Origin: Pseudomonas subflava
GTDB lineage: Bacteria; Pseudomonadota; Gammaproteobacteria; Pseudomonadales; Pseudomonadaceae
NCBI RefSeq assembly: GCF_023823685.1
Contig: NZ_JAMXBF010000019.1
Location: 1 to 51,779 of the forward strand
Reading direction: 5' to 3'
DNA length: 51,779 bases
Shown here: one piece after another, positions 1 to 9,900 of the stretch
Numbering within the stretch: the stretch's first letter is position 1
Layout of the letters: the number at the start of each line of letters is the position of its first letter
The notes under the pieces: model-generated
The model's database searches: none
What the model was told of the DNA's origin: nothing
What the model saw: only the letters and a program-made list of their open reading frames with translations
Translations under genes and position numbers: made by a program

Positions 1-62
1 GTGGCGACCTGGAGCAGCAGGCCGCGCGGCTGAAGCAGCTGGTCGACAGCTTCCGGATCTAG
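1..62 (+). CDS. C-terminal end of a methyl-accepting chemotaxis protein (partial)
   Basis: Only the last 19 codons are present, reading from base 3 to a TAG at 60-62 and ending LKQLVDSFRI. A tail of the type LxxQAxxLxxxVxxFR is what I expect at the end of Pseudomonas transducers that lack a CheR-tethering pentapeptide. The upstream signalling domain lies outside the window, so this rests on a short match and the ligand class cannot be judged. The stop codon shares a CTAG with the stop of the convergent small ORF. Confidence 0.55.
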   Translation, partial: GDLEQQAARLKQLVDSFRI

Positions 63-250
63 TCCCGGCCCGGCGCAGGGCTCTCCTGCGCCTCGCCCTT
101 CTCTGCCGCAGGCTTGTCCTGCAGTTGCTTCCAGAGCTCGGCGGCACCGGGAAACTCGGTGCCGTCGCTGTCCTTCAGCGCCTCGGGATCGTAGCGCTGC
201 AGGCAACCCTCGCCGAGGGTGGGCGGCGGTATGGCCTCGCCCCTTTTCAT
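59..250 (-). CDS. small hypothetical protein downstream of purU
   Basis: This 63-residue soluble protein has no signal peptide or membrane segment and is rich in Pro, Glu and Gly. I do not recognise a domain. A strong ribosome binding site (GGAGG, seven bases before the ATG) and its position 16 bp after purU suggest it is a real gene co-transcribed with purU. Its stop lies inside the CTAG that also holds the stop of the convergent chemotaxis receptor, so the two coding regions overlap by three bases. The function is unknown. Confidence 0.6.
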   Translation of the reverse strand: MKRGEAIPPPTLGEGCLQRYDPEALKDSDGTEFPGAAELWKQLQDKPAAEKGEAQESPAPGRD

Positions 251-266
251 CCTCGCCTCCCGACGG

Positions 267-1118
267 TCAGTCGAACACCACCGTCTTGTTGTCGTGAATC
301 AGCACGCGATCTTCCAGGTGGAAGCGCAGGCCGCGGGCCAGCGCCATCTTCTCCACATCCTTGCCCAATCGCACCATGTCCTCGACGCTGTCGCGATGGC
401 TCACGCGCACCACGTCCTGCTCGATGATAGGGCCGGCATCCAGTTCCTCGGTGACGTAGTGACAGGTGGCGCCGATCAGTTTGACCCCGCGCAGCGAGGC
501 CTGGTGGTACGGCTTGGCACCGACGAACGACGGCAGGAAGCTGTGGTGAATGTTGATCACCCGGCCAGCGTAGGCCTGGCACAGCTGCGGCGGGAGAATC
601 TGCATGTAGCGGGCGAGCACCACCACGTCGGCCTGGTATTCGCCGACCAGCCGCGACACCTCGGCGAAGGCCGGCGCCTTGTCCTTGGGGTCCACCGGCA
701 CGTGATGGAAGGGAATGCCGTGCCACTCGACCATGCTGCGCAGGTCGTCGTGGTTGGAGATCACGCAGGGAATCTCGCAATCCAGCTCGTCGCTGTGCCA
801 GCGGTGCAGCAGGTCCGCCAGACAGTGGGACTCGCGACTGGCCATCAGTACGACGCGCTTCTTCCGCTCGGAATCGGTAACGCGCCACTCCATGGAGAAT
901 TCCCTGGCGATAGGCGCAAAGGCCTGGCGGAAGCCGTCCAGATCGAATGGCAGCGAATCGGCCCGGATTTCGTGGCGCATGAAGAACCAGCCACTCTGAT
1001 TGTCCGAGTGATGGCTGGCTTCGGTGATCCAGCCGTTATAGGTGGCGAGAAAACTACTGACCTTAGCCACAATACCAACGCGGTCGGGGCAGGCAATCAC
1101 CAGCCGAAAAGTGCGCAT
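267..1118 (-). CDS. purU: formyltetrahydrofolate deformylase
   Basis: PurU hydrolyses 10-formyl-tetrahydrofolate to formate and tetrahydrofolate in the cytoplasm, balancing one-carbon pools and feeding formate to purine synthesis. The 283 residues match the usual family length. An N-terminal ACT domain (about residues 4-80, starting FRLVIACPDRVGIVA) precedes a formyltransferase-fold catalytic domain. The catalytic Asn189 and His191 lie in INIHHSFLPSF and Asp227 in ELDAGPI. The ATG is preceded by GGAG. The gene is divergent from mvaT, an arrangement I recall from P. aeruginosa. Confidence 0.96.
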   Translation of the reverse strand: MRTFRLVIACPDRVGIVAKVSSFLATYNGWITEASHHSDNQSGWFFMRHEIRADSLPFDLDGFRQAFAPIAREFSMEWRVTDSERKKRVVLMASRESHCLADLLHRWHSDELDCEIPCVISNHDDLRSMVEWHGIPFHHVPVDPKDKAPAFAEVSRLVGEYQADVVVLARYMQILPPQLCQAYAGRVINIHHSFLPSFVGAKPYHQASLRGVKLIGATCHYVTEELDAGPIIEQDVVRVSHRDSVEDMVRLGKDVEKMALARGLRFHLEDRVLIHDNKTVVFD

Positions 1119-1395
1119 GAATAACTCCAGAAACTTCGCGAGTCGGCCATTCTAGCCGCAGAGCAGGAAAACTTCAGCAGCCAACACCGGACATGCCCGC
1201 GTGCGCCACAACTTGCCCAAAGATCAACGGACGGCATCGGTCATCTATTTGCACACATGCTGCAACAGAGCGCTGCAGCACCAGAAACATGCAAAGGAAT
1301 TAACCGATAAAACTTCTTCAACTTGTTTACTTGATCAATTGCCCTGTCTATTATTGCCCTACTTACAACAGCAACTGGCCATTGGGTAGAACAAT
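1119..1395 (+). promoter_or_regulatory. divergent purU/mvaT intergenic region with candidate mvaT promoter
   Basis: This 277 bp region has no gene and becomes markedly AT-richer toward mvaT (about 1290-1395). A sigma70-like pair, TTTACT at 1326-1331 and TATTAT at 1349-1354 with a 17 bp spacer, lies 42 bp before the mvaT ATG. The AT-rich character would suit binding by MvaT itself, since H-NS-like silencers often autoregulate; that is inference. No clear purU promoter was picked out. Confidence 0.45.
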
Positions 1396-1773
1396 ATGTC
1401 GCTGATCAATGAATACCGCGCCACCGAAGAAGCCATCAAAGAGCTGCAAGAGCGCCTGAAAAATCTGTCGCAGGACGACAAGCTGAAGAAAGAGCTGGAG
1501 TTCGAAGGCAAACTGCGCACCCTGATGGGCGAATACCAGAAGTCGCTGCGCGACATCATTGCCCTGCTCGATCCGGAAGGCAACAAAGGCGCCAAGACCA
1601 CTCGCGCCGCCAAGCCGGCCGGCGGCAAGCGCGCTCGCAAGGTCAAGCAGTACAAGAACCCGAACACCGGTGAAGTGATCGAAACCAAAGGCGGCAACCA
1701 CAAGACGCTGAAAGAGTGGAAGGCCAAGTGGGGCGCTGCCACCGTGGAAAGCTGGGCCACTCTGCTCGGTTAA
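1396..1773 (+). CDS. mvaT: H-NS-family xenogeneic silencer MvaT
   Basis: MvaT is a nucleoid-associated protein that binds AT-rich DNA, silences horizontally acquired and virulence genes, and forms higher-order filaments. The 125 residues fit the family. An N-terminal coiled-coil oligomerisation region (residues 1-60, rich in Glu, Lys and Leu) is followed by a basic Ala/Lys linker (about 64-85) and a C-terminal DNA-binding domain. GGN at 99-101 forms the AT-pincer loop, followed by HKTLKEWKAKWG. The genus also has the paralogue MvaU, but neighbours purU and sbcB favour MvaT. The gene ends at a strong bidirectional terminator shared with sbcB. Confidence 0.96.
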   Translation: MSLINEYRATEEAIKELQERLKNLSQDDKLKKELEFEGKLRTLMGEYQKSLRDIIALLDPEGNKGAKTTRAAKPAGGKRARKVKQYKNPNTGEVIETKGGNHKTLKEWKAKWGAATVESWATLLG

Positions 1774-1787
1774 TCACCAGGCGATAC

Positions 1788-1817
1788 GAAAATGCCGGCA
1801 AATGCCGGCATTTTTAT
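1788..1817. terminator. bidirectional Rho-independent terminator between mvaT and sbcB
   Basis: A perfect inverted repeat (ATGCCGGCA, two-base loop, TGCCGGCAT) is followed by a T-rich run on the plus strand and, because it is preceded by AAAA, also by T residues on the minus strand. It lies between the convergent stops of mvaT and sbcB and can serve both. Confidence 0.85.
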
Positions 1818-3257
1818 TTACGGCGCCATCCAATAACGACTGCGCAATAATTGTGCATGCTCACGCCAGGCCTGCAGCACTTGCTGCTGCGCTGGCGATG
1901 CCGATGCCCACTCCTGCTGCAACACCTGCTCGAACTTGTCCAGCGTATTAGGCGCACCGGCCGCTTCATCGCTCAATCGACTCCGACAGAAATCGCACCA
2001 AAGCCCCAACTCTTCAATGGACAATGAGTCGGGGAAGTTACGGGCCCGATAGCGAAATAGCAGTTGGCCAAGCCGCTCATCCGCGAAGGCCCAATTGTCG
2101 TTGGCCAACTGGGCCGCAGACGAAGTTCTCACTCGCTCGCACATTCGGCGATCACGATCATCGAGGAATCCGGCATATAACTGTTGTTCCGGGTCTGACG
2201 AGGTCGCGAAATCGTCCGCGGCATAGAGATCGTTCAGCTTCGCCTGCCAGACCGCCTGACTGTCTCTCAGCGATTGGGCACGCCGCTCGTATGCGTCGAG
2301 ATCCAGCTGCAGGCGGACGACGTCCTCCGGGCGCAGCACCTTGAGCGGCGCCACCACCGGGCATTTGTTGATGTGCAGCAGCTTGAGCGGCACTGGCAGC
2401 TCGCCCTCGGCCAACGCGTCGCGGCGCGTATAAAGCCGACGACGCAGCTCCTCGACGGACAGTTCCAGCAACGGCTGGGCATCGCCATGCAGGTCGCAGA
2501 CGATCAGGGCGTTGCGGTTGCGGGGGTGCCAGGCCAGCGGTAGCGCCACGGCCAGGTAACTGCGGCTTCCCGCAAAACGTCCGGAGACATGAACCAGCGG
2601 CTGTAGCAGCTGGATCTGCTCCGCCACCCTGGCCTTGCTGCGCAGCTGATAGAAGAAGTCGTAGAGACGCGGCTGGCGATCACGAATCAGGCGGGCCAGG
2701 CCGATGGTCGCGCGCACGTCCGACAACGCGTCGTGGGCCTGGCCGTGCTCGATGCCATTGGCGACGGTCAACCGCTCCAGCTTGAGCGATACCCTGCCCT
2801 CCTCATCCTTCGGCCACTCGATCCCTTCGGGACGCAAGGCGTAGGCCGTGCGCACCAGGTCGATCAGGTCCCAGCGGCTGTTGCCGCCCTGCCACTCGCG
2901 CGCGTAGGGATCATAGAAGTTGCGGTACAGGCTGTAGCGGGTCACCTCGTCATCGAAGCGCAGGCTGTTGTAGCCGGCGCCACAGGTGCCGGGCAGAGCC
3001 AGTTCAGCGTGCACGCGCGCCATGAACTCGGCCTCGGACAGGCCCTTTTCCGCGAGGACCTGGGGCGTGATACCGGTGATCCGACAGGCCGCCGGATGCG
3101 GCAGGATGTCGTCCGAGAGGCGGCAATGCAGGTTGACCGGCTCGCCGATCTCGTTGAGCTGCTCGTCGGTGCGAATGCCCGCCATCTGCAACGGTCGGTC
3201 GCAACGCGGGTTGATACCCGTGGTTTCGTAGTCGTACCAGAAGATGCTGGCGCTCAT
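1818..3257 (-). CDS. sbcB: exodeoxyribonuclease I
   Basis: Exonuclease I degrades single-stranded DNA 3' to 5' and acts in mismatch repair, recombination and removal of 3' tails. The 479 residues match the family. The DEDDh motifs are visible: Asp9 and Glu11 in FWYDYETTG, and His175 and Asp180 in AHDALSDVRA. The SH3-like middle region and C-terminal helical domain follow. It is convergent with mvaT over a shared terminator, an adjacency I recall from P. aeruginosa. Confidence 0.96.
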   Translation of the reverse strand: MSASIFWYDYETTGINPRCDRPLQMAGIRTDEQLNEIGEPVNLHCRLSDDILPHPAACRITGITPQVLAEKGLSEAEFMARVHAELALPGTCGAGYNSLRFDDEVTRYSLYRNFYDPYAREWQGGNSRWDLIDLVRTAYALRPEGIEWPKDEEGRVSLKLERLTVANGIEHGQAHDALSDVRATIGLARLIRDRQPRLYDFFYQLRSKARVAEQIQLLQPLVHVSGRFAGSRSYLAVALPLAWHPRNRNALIVCDLHGDAQPLLELSVEELRRRLYTRRDALAEGELPVPLKLLHINKCPVVAPLKVLRPEDVVRLQLDLDAYERRAQSLRDSQAVWQAKLNDLYAADDFATSSDPEQQLYAGFLDDRDRRMCERVRTSSAAQLANDNWAFADERLGQLLFRYRARNFPDSLSIEELGLWCDFCRSRLSDEAAGAPNTLDKFEQVLQQEWASASPAQQQVLQAWREHAQLLRSRYWMAP

Positions 3258-3398
3258 GTGCGGTCCTTGAACGGTCGAGGCGGCAGTCTAGCAAAGCATG
3301 ATCTCGCTCACGCGAAGGTGCGCCCATGCTTGCTGGCGCGAGGCCACTGTCGCTAGGATGCGGGCTTGGAAAAACTCCATGACCAGGGAAAGTCTCAC

Positions 3399-4205
3399 AT
3401 GAACGAAGTAGCGATTCAGAACCCCTATGCCGTGCCCAGCAGCGACCTGATGGACAAGGCGGCCCCGGGCCAGGCCCTCTCCATCGAGGAAGCCCTCACC
3501 CGCGGCTACAACTTCTCGATTTCCGATCTGCTGGGCGAAGCCTGGCGCAAGACCAAAGGCACCAAGGGCATCATCTGGGGCGGCTTCTTCGCCCTCTTTG
3601 GCGCACTGATCGGCGCTCAGCTGGCGATCTACCTGCTGACGCTGGTGCTGGGCGTCGGTGCCGTCGGCCTGGCCGCGCTGGGCGGTGGCGAGGGTGCCGC
3701 CGTCGCCGGCATCTCCGGTCTGATCCTCATTACCCTCCTCAGCTCGCTGATCATGCTGGCCGTGACCTACCCCTTCATGGCCGGCTTCAACATGGTCGGC
3801 ATCCGCCAGGCGGCCGGCCAGCCGGTGCGCTTCGCCGAAATCTTCAGCCACTTCAACCGCACCCTGCCGCTGCTGGGCGCGGGCATCCTGATGACCATCG
3901 TCACCGTCATCGGCTTCGCCCTGTTCGTTCTGCCGGGCATCTACCTGTCCATCGCCCTGCTGCTGACCATCCCGCTGGTGGTGGAGCGCAAGCTGTCGCC
4001 CTGGCAGGCCATGATGGTGTCCTGCAAGGCCATCAGCCAGCACTGGTTCAAGGTGTTCTTCCTGTTCCTGGCGATGAACATCATCCTCTGGATCAGCATG
4101 CTGCCGCTGGGCATCGGCCTGATCTGGACCCTGCCGATGGTCATGGTGATGATCGGTGCGCTGTACAACACCATCTTCGGTGTGCTGCCGCCTGAGTCCA
4201 ACTGA
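3399..4205 (+). CDS. polytopic inner-membrane protein of unknown function
   Basis: The 268 residues have a soluble N-terminal stretch of about 50 followed by roughly five or six hydrophobic segments, such as GIIWGGFFALFGALIGAQLA, a Gly/Ala-rich segment and ILMTIVTVIGFALFVLPGI. The ATG at 3399 is chosen because AGGGAA precedes it by nine bases; an in-frame codon at 3366 lacks such support. I do not recognise a characterised family. It sits upstream and in the same direction as the RDD/SpoIIM/MoxR unit but is separated from it by a hairpin at 4220-4242, so it may be transcribed alone. Confidence 0.8.
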   Translation: MNEVAIQNPYAVPSSDLMDKAAPGQALSIEEALTRGYNFSISDLLGEAWRKTKGTKGIIWGGFFALFGALIGAQLAIYLLTLVLGVGAVGLAALGGGEGAAVAGISGLILITLLSSLIMLAVTYPFMAGFNMVGIRQAAGQPVRFAEIFSHFNRTLPLLGAGILMTIVTVIGFALFVLPGIYLSIALLLTIPLVVERKLSPWQAMMVSCKAISQHWFKVFFLFLAMNIILWISMLPLGIGLIWTLPMVMVMIGALYNTIFGVLPPESN

Positions 4206-4219
4206 TCCGCTGTCAGAAT

Positions 4220-4249
4220 TCGGGCCGCCGCGGGCGGCCCGATTGCTTT
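4220..4249 (+). terminator. probable terminator after the membrane gene at 3399
   Basis: A GC-rich hairpin (TCGGGCCGCC, GCG loop, GGCGGCCCGA) starts 15 bp after the stop and is followed by TTGCTTTA, a weak T tract. It probably separates this gene from the downstream six-gene unit, perhaps incompletely. Confidence 0.5.
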
Positions 4250-4298
4250 AGCGTCCTGCTGCTGGCTAGCATCAGGCTTTCTTCGATGCAGTTGACCG

Positions 4299-5012
4299 AT
4301 GCAGCCTAACCTCGCCCTCTCCAGCACCTCGCTTCTGGACACCCGTCGTCAGGTGGAAACCCCGGAAGGCATCGACCTGATTCTGCGCCCCGCCGGCCTC
4401 ATGCCCCGCGCCCTGGCGTTCGGTATCGATCTGCTGATCCGCGGCGCCATTCTGCTCGGCGCGTTTATCCTGCTCGGTGTGCTCGGCCAGTTCGGCGCCG
4501 GCCTCGGCACCATCCTCTATTTCCTGGTCAACTGGTGGTACCCCGTGCTCTTCGAGATGCTGTACCAGGGCCGCACCCCCGGCAAGAAGACCATGGGCCT
4601 GCGCGTGGTACACGACGATGGCACCCCGGTCGGCTGGGCTGCCTCGCTGACCCGCAACCTGCTGCGCGCCGTGGACATGCTGCCATTCGCCTACTGCGTC
4701 GGCGCCATCAGCTGCCTCAGCCACTCCTCGTTCAAGCGCCTCGGCGATCTCGCCGCCGGCACCCTGGTGGTCTACCGCGACGAGGAGCCCAAGCGCCCGC
4801 AGATTCCGGAGGCGGACATCGAGCGCGCGCCCTTCCCGCTCAGCCTGGCCGAACAGCGCGCCGTGCTGGACTTCGCCGAGCGCCGCGCCGACCTCTCCGG
4901 CGCTCGCCGCGCCGAGCTGGCCGCCATCCTCGCCGAGCCGTTGGACAGCCTGCCGGACCATGCCGAGAAGCGCCTGCACGGCATCGCCCGCGGATTGGTG
5001 GGCTCGGCATGA
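4299..5012 (+). CDS. RDD family membrane protein
   Basis: The 237-residue membrane protein carries the RDD domain, with the conserved Arg and first Asp in PRALAFGIDLLIRG and following hydrophobic helices (AILLGAFILLGVLGQFG, a WWYP motif, then PGKKTMGLRVV). This family has three or so transmembrane segments; some members have been linked to ion transport, but no function can be assigned here. The C-terminal 60 residues are Ala/Arg/Glu-rich and cytoplasmic-looking. It is the first gene of a unit joined by short overlaps, its TGA overlapping the ATG of the SpoIIM-like gene by four bases. RDD and SpoIIM genes are neighbours in many bacteria. Confidence 0.88.
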   Translation: MQPNLALSSTSLLDTRRQVETPEGIDLILRPAGLMPRALAFGIDLLIRGAILLGAFILLGVLGQFGAGLGTILYFLVNWWYPVLFEMLYQGRTPGKKTMGLRVVHDDGTPVGWAASLTRNLLRAVDMLPFAYCVGAISCLSHSSFKRLGDLAAGTLVVYRDEEPKRPQIPEADIERAPFPLSLAEQRAVLDFAERRADLSGARRAELAAILAEPLDSLPDHAEKRLHGIARGLVGSA

Positions 5013-5989
5013 AACAGCACCTGTTCGAGCAACGCCACGGCGCCGACTGGCAGCGCTTCGAGACCCTCCTGGCGCCCCTGGAAAACGGCAAGGCCGAACG
5101 CCAGCAGTGCGAAAGCTTCGCCGCCGACTACCGACACCTCTGCCAACACCTGGCCCTGGCCGAGGAGCGCGGTTACAGCAGCCACCTGATCGATCGCCTG
5201 CAGCAGCTGGCCATGCGCGGCCACCAGCAGTTCTATCGTCACCGCAGCCACCTGGGCGCGCAGATCATCCGTTTCGTCATCGCCGGCTTCCCGCAACTGG
5301 TACGCCGCGAGTGGCGCGCCGTGCTGGCCGGCAGCCTGTTGTTCTTCGGTGCGCTGATCGGCATGGGCCTGCTGAGCTACCTCTTCCCCGAGCTGATCTA
5401 CAGCCTGATCGCGCCCGAGCAGGTGCGGCAGATGGAGGAAATGTACGACCCGGGTGCCCGGCGCATCGGCCGCTTCGCCGAGCGCGACTCCGGCGAGGAC
5501 TGGGTGATGTTCGGCTACTACATCATGAACAACATCGGCATCGCCTTTCAGACCTTTGCCAGCGGCCTGATCTTCGGCCTCGGCAGCCTGTTCTTCCTGC
5601 TCTACAACGGCCTGGTGATCGGCGCCATCGCCGGCCATCTGACGCGCATCGGCTACAGCGAGACCTTCTGGTCCTTCGTCGTCGGCCATGGCGCCTTCGA
5701 GCTCACCGCCATCGCCTTCGCCGGCGCGGCCGGTCTCAAGCTCGGCTGGGCCCTGCTCGCGCCAGGCCGCCTGCGCCGCGCGGAAGCGCTGCGGCGCGCC
5801 GCCGGCCAGGCCATCCAGCTGGTCGCCGGGGTCATTCTGTTCCTGCTGATCGCCGCTTTCGTGGAGGCCTACTGGTCATCCATGACCTATGCCAGCGCAG
5901 TGACCAAATACTGGGTCGGTGCCGGCCTGTGGCTGCTGGTGATCGCCTACTTCCTGTTTGCCGGACGGACCCGCCATGCGCCTGACTGA
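5009..5989 (+). CDS. stage II sporulation protein M-like (SpoIIM/DUF95) membrane protein
   Basis: The 326 residues have a soluble N-terminal helical region (1-85) and then several membrane segments, including AVLAGSLLFFGALIGMGLLS, FASGLIFGLGSLFFLLYNGL and two near the C-terminus. The conserved core NNIGIAFQTFASGLIFGLGS followed by GHGAFELTAI is characteristic of SpoIIM/DUF95 proteins. In sporulating bacteria SpoIIM joins a peptidoglycan-degrading complex at the engulfing membrane; Pseudomonas does not sporulate, so only the fold is shared. The ATG overlaps the RDD stop (ATGA), implying translational coupling. Confidence 0.9.
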   Translation: MKQHLFEQRHGADWQRFETLLAPLENGKAERQQCESFAADYRHLCQHLALAEERGYSSHLIDRLQQLAMRGHQQFYRHRSHLGAQIIRFVIAGFPQLVRREWRAVLAGSLLFFGALIGMGLLSYLFPELIYSLIAPEQVRQMEEMYDPGARRIGRFAERDSGEDWVMFGYYIMNNIGIAFQTFASGLIFGLGSLFFLLYNGLVIGAIAGHLTRIGYSETFWSFVVGHGAFELTAIAFAGAAGLKLGWALLAPGRLRRAEALRRAAGQAIQLVAGVILFLLIAAFVEAYWSSMTYASAVTKYWVGAGLWLLVIAYFLFAGRTRHAPD

Positions 5990-7562
5990 CGCCAGCGTCG
6001 CCATCCGCCCGCGCACCGCCTGGGAGGCCATCGACCTCGGCGTGCTTCTGGCGCGCCGCCATGCCGGCCTGCTGATGCTCAGCTGGGCCGCCGTGACCCT
6101 GCCGCTGTTCGCGGTGATCAGCGCCCTGCTCTGGCAGTACCCGAGCCTGACCGTGCTGCTGTTCTGGTGGCTGAAACCGGCCTGGGAACGCCTGCCGCTG
6201 CACATCCTCTCGCGCGCACTGTTCGGCGACACGCCGACCTTGAAGGAAGCGCTAACGGCCCTGCCACGCCTGCTCAAACCGCAACTGATCGCCAGCCTGA
6301 CCTGGCGCCGGCTGAGCCCGACGCGCAGTTTCGACCTGCCGGTGATGCAGCTCGAGGGCCTTGGTGGCGAGGCGCGCGGCAAGCGCCTCACGGTGCTGGG
6401 TCAGCGCCATTCGGGCGGCGCCGCCTGGCTGACCATCCTCGGCTTCCACCTCGAAGGTCTGCTGTGGTTAGGCCTGGCCACGCTGATCTGGCTGCTGGTG
6501 CCGCAACAGATGGAGACCCAGTTCGACTGGGAGACGCTGATCCAGGCCAGCAGCGGCAAGTGGCTGTGGCTGGAACACCTGTCCAACCTGATCTACGCCC
6601 TGGTGCTGGTGTTCTGGGAGCCGATCTACGTTGCCTGCGGCTTCACCCTCTATCTCAACCGGCGCACCGATCTCGAGGCCTGGGACATCGAGCTGACCTT
6701 CCGCCGCCTGCGCCAGCGCCTGGTTGGCAGTGCGTATGCCCTGCTGCTGGCCTGCGCCGCCGTGACGCTGATGCTGCCGGCCGGCGATGCCCTGGCCGCC
6801 GAGCCGGTCGGCACTTGCCCGGTACCTTTCGACGACCCCGCCGGGCCGGACGCCGAGCGCCTGCTGAACCAGCCGCTGACCAGCAAGGCCGCCCACGAGG
6901 GCATCGGCACGCTGCTCGACAACCCGCCGTTCGAGAACCGCGAGAGCGTCACCCGCTGGCGCTTCGGTGACGAAGAAAAGGCCGAGGAGCCGAGCGAGGA
7001 AGAGATCAAGGATTTCGCCGAACTGCTCGAGAAGCTGTTCAAGCTCAGCGAGTGGTGGGGCAAGCTGGACCCGGTCGCCCTGGCGTTCGAGGTCATGCTC
7101 TGGACCCTGCTGATCCTCGCCATCGCGCTGCTGTTGTGGCGCTACCGTGAGTGGCTGGAGACGTTCGGCGGCCGCCTCGGCCTGCCCCGTCGGCGGGTGC
7201 GCGAGATGCCGAGCCAGCTGTTCGGCCTGGAACTGGCCCCCGAGAGCCTGCCCGACGATGTCGCCGGCGAGGCCGAAAGGCTCTGGGCCGAGCACCCGCG
7301 CGAGGCCCTCGGCCTGCTCTATCGCGCCCTGCTCAGCCGCCTGCTGCACGACTTCCGCCTGCCGCTCAAGAGCTCGCACACCGAGGGCGAGGTCCTCCGT
7401 CTGGTCGAGGGCCTGCAACACGAGGAACTCGGTCGCTTCGCCCAGGCCCTGACCCGCCACTGGCAAAACCTCGCCTACGGCCACCGGCTACCGCCTGAGA
7501 GTCTCAAGCGCGGGCTCTGCGAGGGTTGGCGCCGGCTGTTCGGGCGGAGGGCAGCCGCATGA
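5976..7562 (+). CDS. DUF4129 domain membrane protein
   Basis: The 528-residue protein has several N-terminal membrane helices (to about residue 270) and a long soluble segment of about 100 residues that follows a hydrophobic stretch ending in ALAAEP and is probably periplasmic. Another membrane helix (VMLWTLLILAIALLLW) leads to a C-terminal cytoplasmic DUF4129 domain with an AxxLYRALLSRL helix. DUF4129 is often found fused to or beside transglutaminase and MoxR/DUF58 genes. The ATG at 5976 is used in preference to a TTG at 5958; it overlaps the SpoIIM-like gene by 14 bases. Role unknown. Confidence 0.85.
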   Translation: MRLTDASVAIRPRTAWEAIDLGVLLARRHAGLLMLSWAAVTLPLFAVISALLWQYPSLTVLLFWWLKPAWERLPLHILSRALFGDTPTLKEALTALPRLLKPQLIASLTWRRLSPTRSFDLPVMQLEGLGGEARGKRLTVLGQRHSGGAAWLTILGFHLEGLLWLGLATLIWLLVPQQMETQFDWETLIQASSGKWLWLEHLSNLIYALVLVFWEPIYVACGFTLYLNRRTDLEAWDIELTFRRLRQRLVGSAYALLLACAAVTLMLPAGDALAAEPVGTCPVPFDDPAGPDAERLLNQPLTSKAAHEGIGTLLDNPPFENRESVTRWRFGDEEKAEEPSEEEIKDFAELLEKLFKLSEWWGKLDPVALAFEVMLWTLLILAIALLLWRYREWLETFGGRLGLPRRRVREMPSQLFGLELAPESLPDDVAGEAERLWAEHPREALGLLYRALLSRLLHDFRLPLKSSHTEGEVLRLVEGLQHEELGRFAQALTRHWQNLAYGHRLPPESLKRGLCEGWRRLFGRRAAA

Positions 7563-8814
7563 ACCGCGCCCTGAAGATTGGCCTGGCCGGCCTTCTGCTG
7601 TTGACGCTCGCCGGAATCGTGCTGTTCGTGGTGCAACAGCTGCAGCCCTACGAGGAAACCGTCGAGCACGGCCCCTCCCCCGAGGCCCGCGCCAATGAAT
7701 ACCTGGCCGCGGAGATGTTCCTGCGCCAGCAGAAGATCCCGTTCCGCCGCGCCGACGGACTGGACGCGCTCAACGGCCTGCCCTCGGCGGGCCAGACGCT
7801 GATGCTGTTCGCCCCGCGCAACAACATGACCCCGCGCCAGGCCGAGCGGGTGCTGGCGTGGGCGGCCAACGGTGGCCACCTGGTGTTCGTCGCCGAGGAA
7901 GTCTGGGACGAGGAAGAGGGGCGCAGCGGCGATCTGCTGCTCGATGCCCTCGGCATCCAGCAGTACGACGCCTACGAAGAGGACGACAACAGCGAGGCCG
8001 CCGAGGAGACGCCGACCGAAGACGACACGGTCGAGCTCGAAGCCGAAGCCGAAGCCGAAGCCGAGGTTGCGACCGCGTCAGCGAATGAGGAAGCGGCTGA
8101 GGAAGACCGTTATCCCGAGCTTACTAAGATCTATCTGGAGAACGAGGAAGCGCCGGCCTACGCCGAGTTCGACACCGACTTCCACCTGTTCGACGGCCAG
8201 GACCGCGCCTACGCCTGGGCCAACAGCGGCGAGTCCACCCACATGCTGCAGCTGGAACACGGCAAGGGGCTGGTCACCGTGGTGACCGACGCCTGGCTGT
8301 GGCAGAACCACAGCATCGGCGACTACGACAACGCCTGGCTGCTCTGGTACCTGAGCCAGGACAGCGCCGTGACCCTGATCTACAACGCCGAGCGCGACGG
8401 CCTGTTCAGCCAGCTGCTCGAACACTATCCCGCCGCCCTGGCCGCACTCGCCCTGCTGATCGCGCTGCTGCTGTGGCACGTCGGCATGCGCCACGGCCCG
8501 TTGCTGGCGCCGCAGGCCGCGTCGCGCCGACAGCTCGAGGAGCACCTGCGCGCCGGCGCCGATTTCCTGCTGCGCCGCGCCGGCCAACAGCGCCTGCTCG
8601 GCAATCTGCAACGCGACATTCTGCGTCGTGCCCGCCATCGCCATCCCGGTTTCGAGCGTCTCGCCGTGGCCGATCAGTGGCAAGTGCTCGGACGCCTCAC
8701 CCGCCTCCCCAGCAGCGCCATCAGTGCGGCCATGCGGCCCTTGCCGACGCGGCGCCTGTCCGCAGCCGACTTCACCCGCCAGGTCGCCAACCTGCAAACC
8801 CTCAGGAATGCCCT

Positions 8815-8818
<4 letters not shown>
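7559..8818 (+). CDS. DUF4350 domain membrane-anchored protein
   Basis: The 419 residues begin with an uncleaved-looking membrane anchor (LAGLLLLTLAGIVLFVVQQL). A presumably periplasmic domain (about 30-285) follows with the DUF4350 core, a Rossmann-like region containing TLMLFAPRN and GGHLVFVAEE, then a second helix (about 289-307) and a basic cytoplasmic tail. An unusually acidic insert at about residues 135-185 contains a perfect alternating Glu-Ala run encoded near 8038-8064. The family is a regular partner of MoxR and DUF58. The start overlaps the DUF4129 gene (ATGA) and the stop overlaps the MoxR gene. Confidence 0.85.

Positions 8819-9896
<1,078 letters not shown>

Positions 9897-9900
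<4 letters not shown>

Noticed and set aside
5009..5989. Evidence of sporulation genes
   Set aside because: The SpoIIM-like family is widespread in non-sporulating bacteria and no other sporulation gene is present.
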